Positions 63,525-64,000 of a DNA stretch of 64,000 bases are shown here, piece by piece. Source of the DNA: Aspergillus flavus (Eukaryota; Ascomycota; Eurotiomycetes; Eurotiales; Aspergillaceae). The notes below the pieces were generated by a model. That model did no database searches. It was not told the origin of the DNA and saw nothing but the letters and a program-made list of their open reading frames with translations. The position numbers were made by a program, and so were the translations under genes. Location: contig NC_092405.1 in assembly GCF_009017415.1 (NCBI RefSeq), positions 2,728,001-2,792,000 on the forward strand. Direction: 5' to 3'. The number at the start of each line of letters is the position of its first letter. The first letter of the stretch is position 1.

Positions 63525-64000
63525 TTCTTTTTTTTTTAGATTTTTATTTTTAAAAATATAAAGTTATAGTTTTATTTAAATAAAAGATATCTATTCTTAA
63601 CTTTTTTTTTATTTATATTTTAACTATATCTTTTAATTTTATTTATAAATCTAAGCTTTATTAATAAATTAAAAATAAAAGATTTTAAATAGTATTTTTT
63701 TATAAATATTATATCTATCTTTATTATTTTTATATTAAATCTAAAAATTCTAGTTATTATAATAAGTATATAAAAGTAAATAATACTTTTTATAAAATAT
63801 TTAAGTCTTTTTTTTCTAATACTAAATAGAAATGGTTTATAAAAATCTAAATTACTATTAAAAAAAAAGATTATTTTAGTAAAGCTTTTTTAATTATAAA
63901 AATAAAAATAATTATTATAAAAATATATAGATAATTTTATTATATATAATATTTAAAAAATTAAAAAATTTAAAGAATTAAAGTATTAAAAATAAAAAAA
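63525..64000. other. AT-rich end of the window
   Basis: No assignable feature. It may be the continuation of the gypsy A copy that starts at 59677, but I could not align it to 4160 onward in the first copy. Confidence 0.3.

Noticed and set aside
3000..64000. Mitochondrial or organellar origin of the AT-rich DNA
   Set aside because: Nuclear LTR and TIR transposons with C to T and G to A damage fill it, it is continuous with a normal nuclear-type gene, and no mitochondrial gene or rRNA is seen.

Overview
The window reads as a junction between an ordinary gene-bearing stretch and a long AT-rich transposon block in a filamentous ascomycete. The case for this is that bases 1-2540 have balanced composition and hold the start of one intact nuclear-type gene. 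From about 2.54 kb to the end the DNA becomes extremely AT-rich, with almost no CG. Recognisable transposon proteins there survive only as frames in which Gln and Trp codons have become TAA/TAG. That is the signature of repeat-induced point mutation (RIP) in Pezizomycotina. No species call is made.

Layout. 1-439 (minus): N-terminal 146 codons of a serine/proline-rich protein with a basic nuclear-import patch. 440-2540: intergenic DNA with a tight cluster of bZIP-type sites. 2883-2993: a 111-bp solo LTR with a perfect 5-bp target duplication. 3024-9498: a Ty3/gypsy element (LTR family A, 271 bp) carrying a nested solo LTR of family B (3344-3915, perfect target duplication). About 10985-23565: an inferred family C gypsy element interrupted by a Ty1/copia element (about 14973-21495), which is itself interrupted by a pogo/Fot1 DNA transposon (18196-20063). 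A Tc1-type transposon (21505-22783) lies at the copia right edge. 24952-32702: a gypsy element on the minus strand with 129-bp LTRs and a perfect target duplication, containing a 616-bp miniature LTR element (25853-26468). 32.7-47.5 kb: heavily decayed DNA with one less-mutated coding-like island (38.6-39.9 kb) and a pair of direct repeats. 47575-48133: another solo LTR B. 48204-51946: two pogo/Fot1 elements side by side. 54.8-59.67 kb: remains of a second family C gypsy copy on the minus strand with a third LTR B. 59677 to the end: an LTR A, its leader, and a gag gene enclosed by inverted arms of about 650-670 bp.

The nesting gives a relative order of insertion: gypsy elements first, then copia, then pogo, solo LTRs and the miniature element, with the Tc1 copy looking youngest because it has kept the most G+C. 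No functional gene is visible in the AT-rich part. The most unusual objects are the miniature LTR family with a built-in hairpin, the gag enclosed by long inverted arms, and the GC-rich 36-bp hairpin near 53.9 kb. All element boundaries were set by eye from repeats and duplications.
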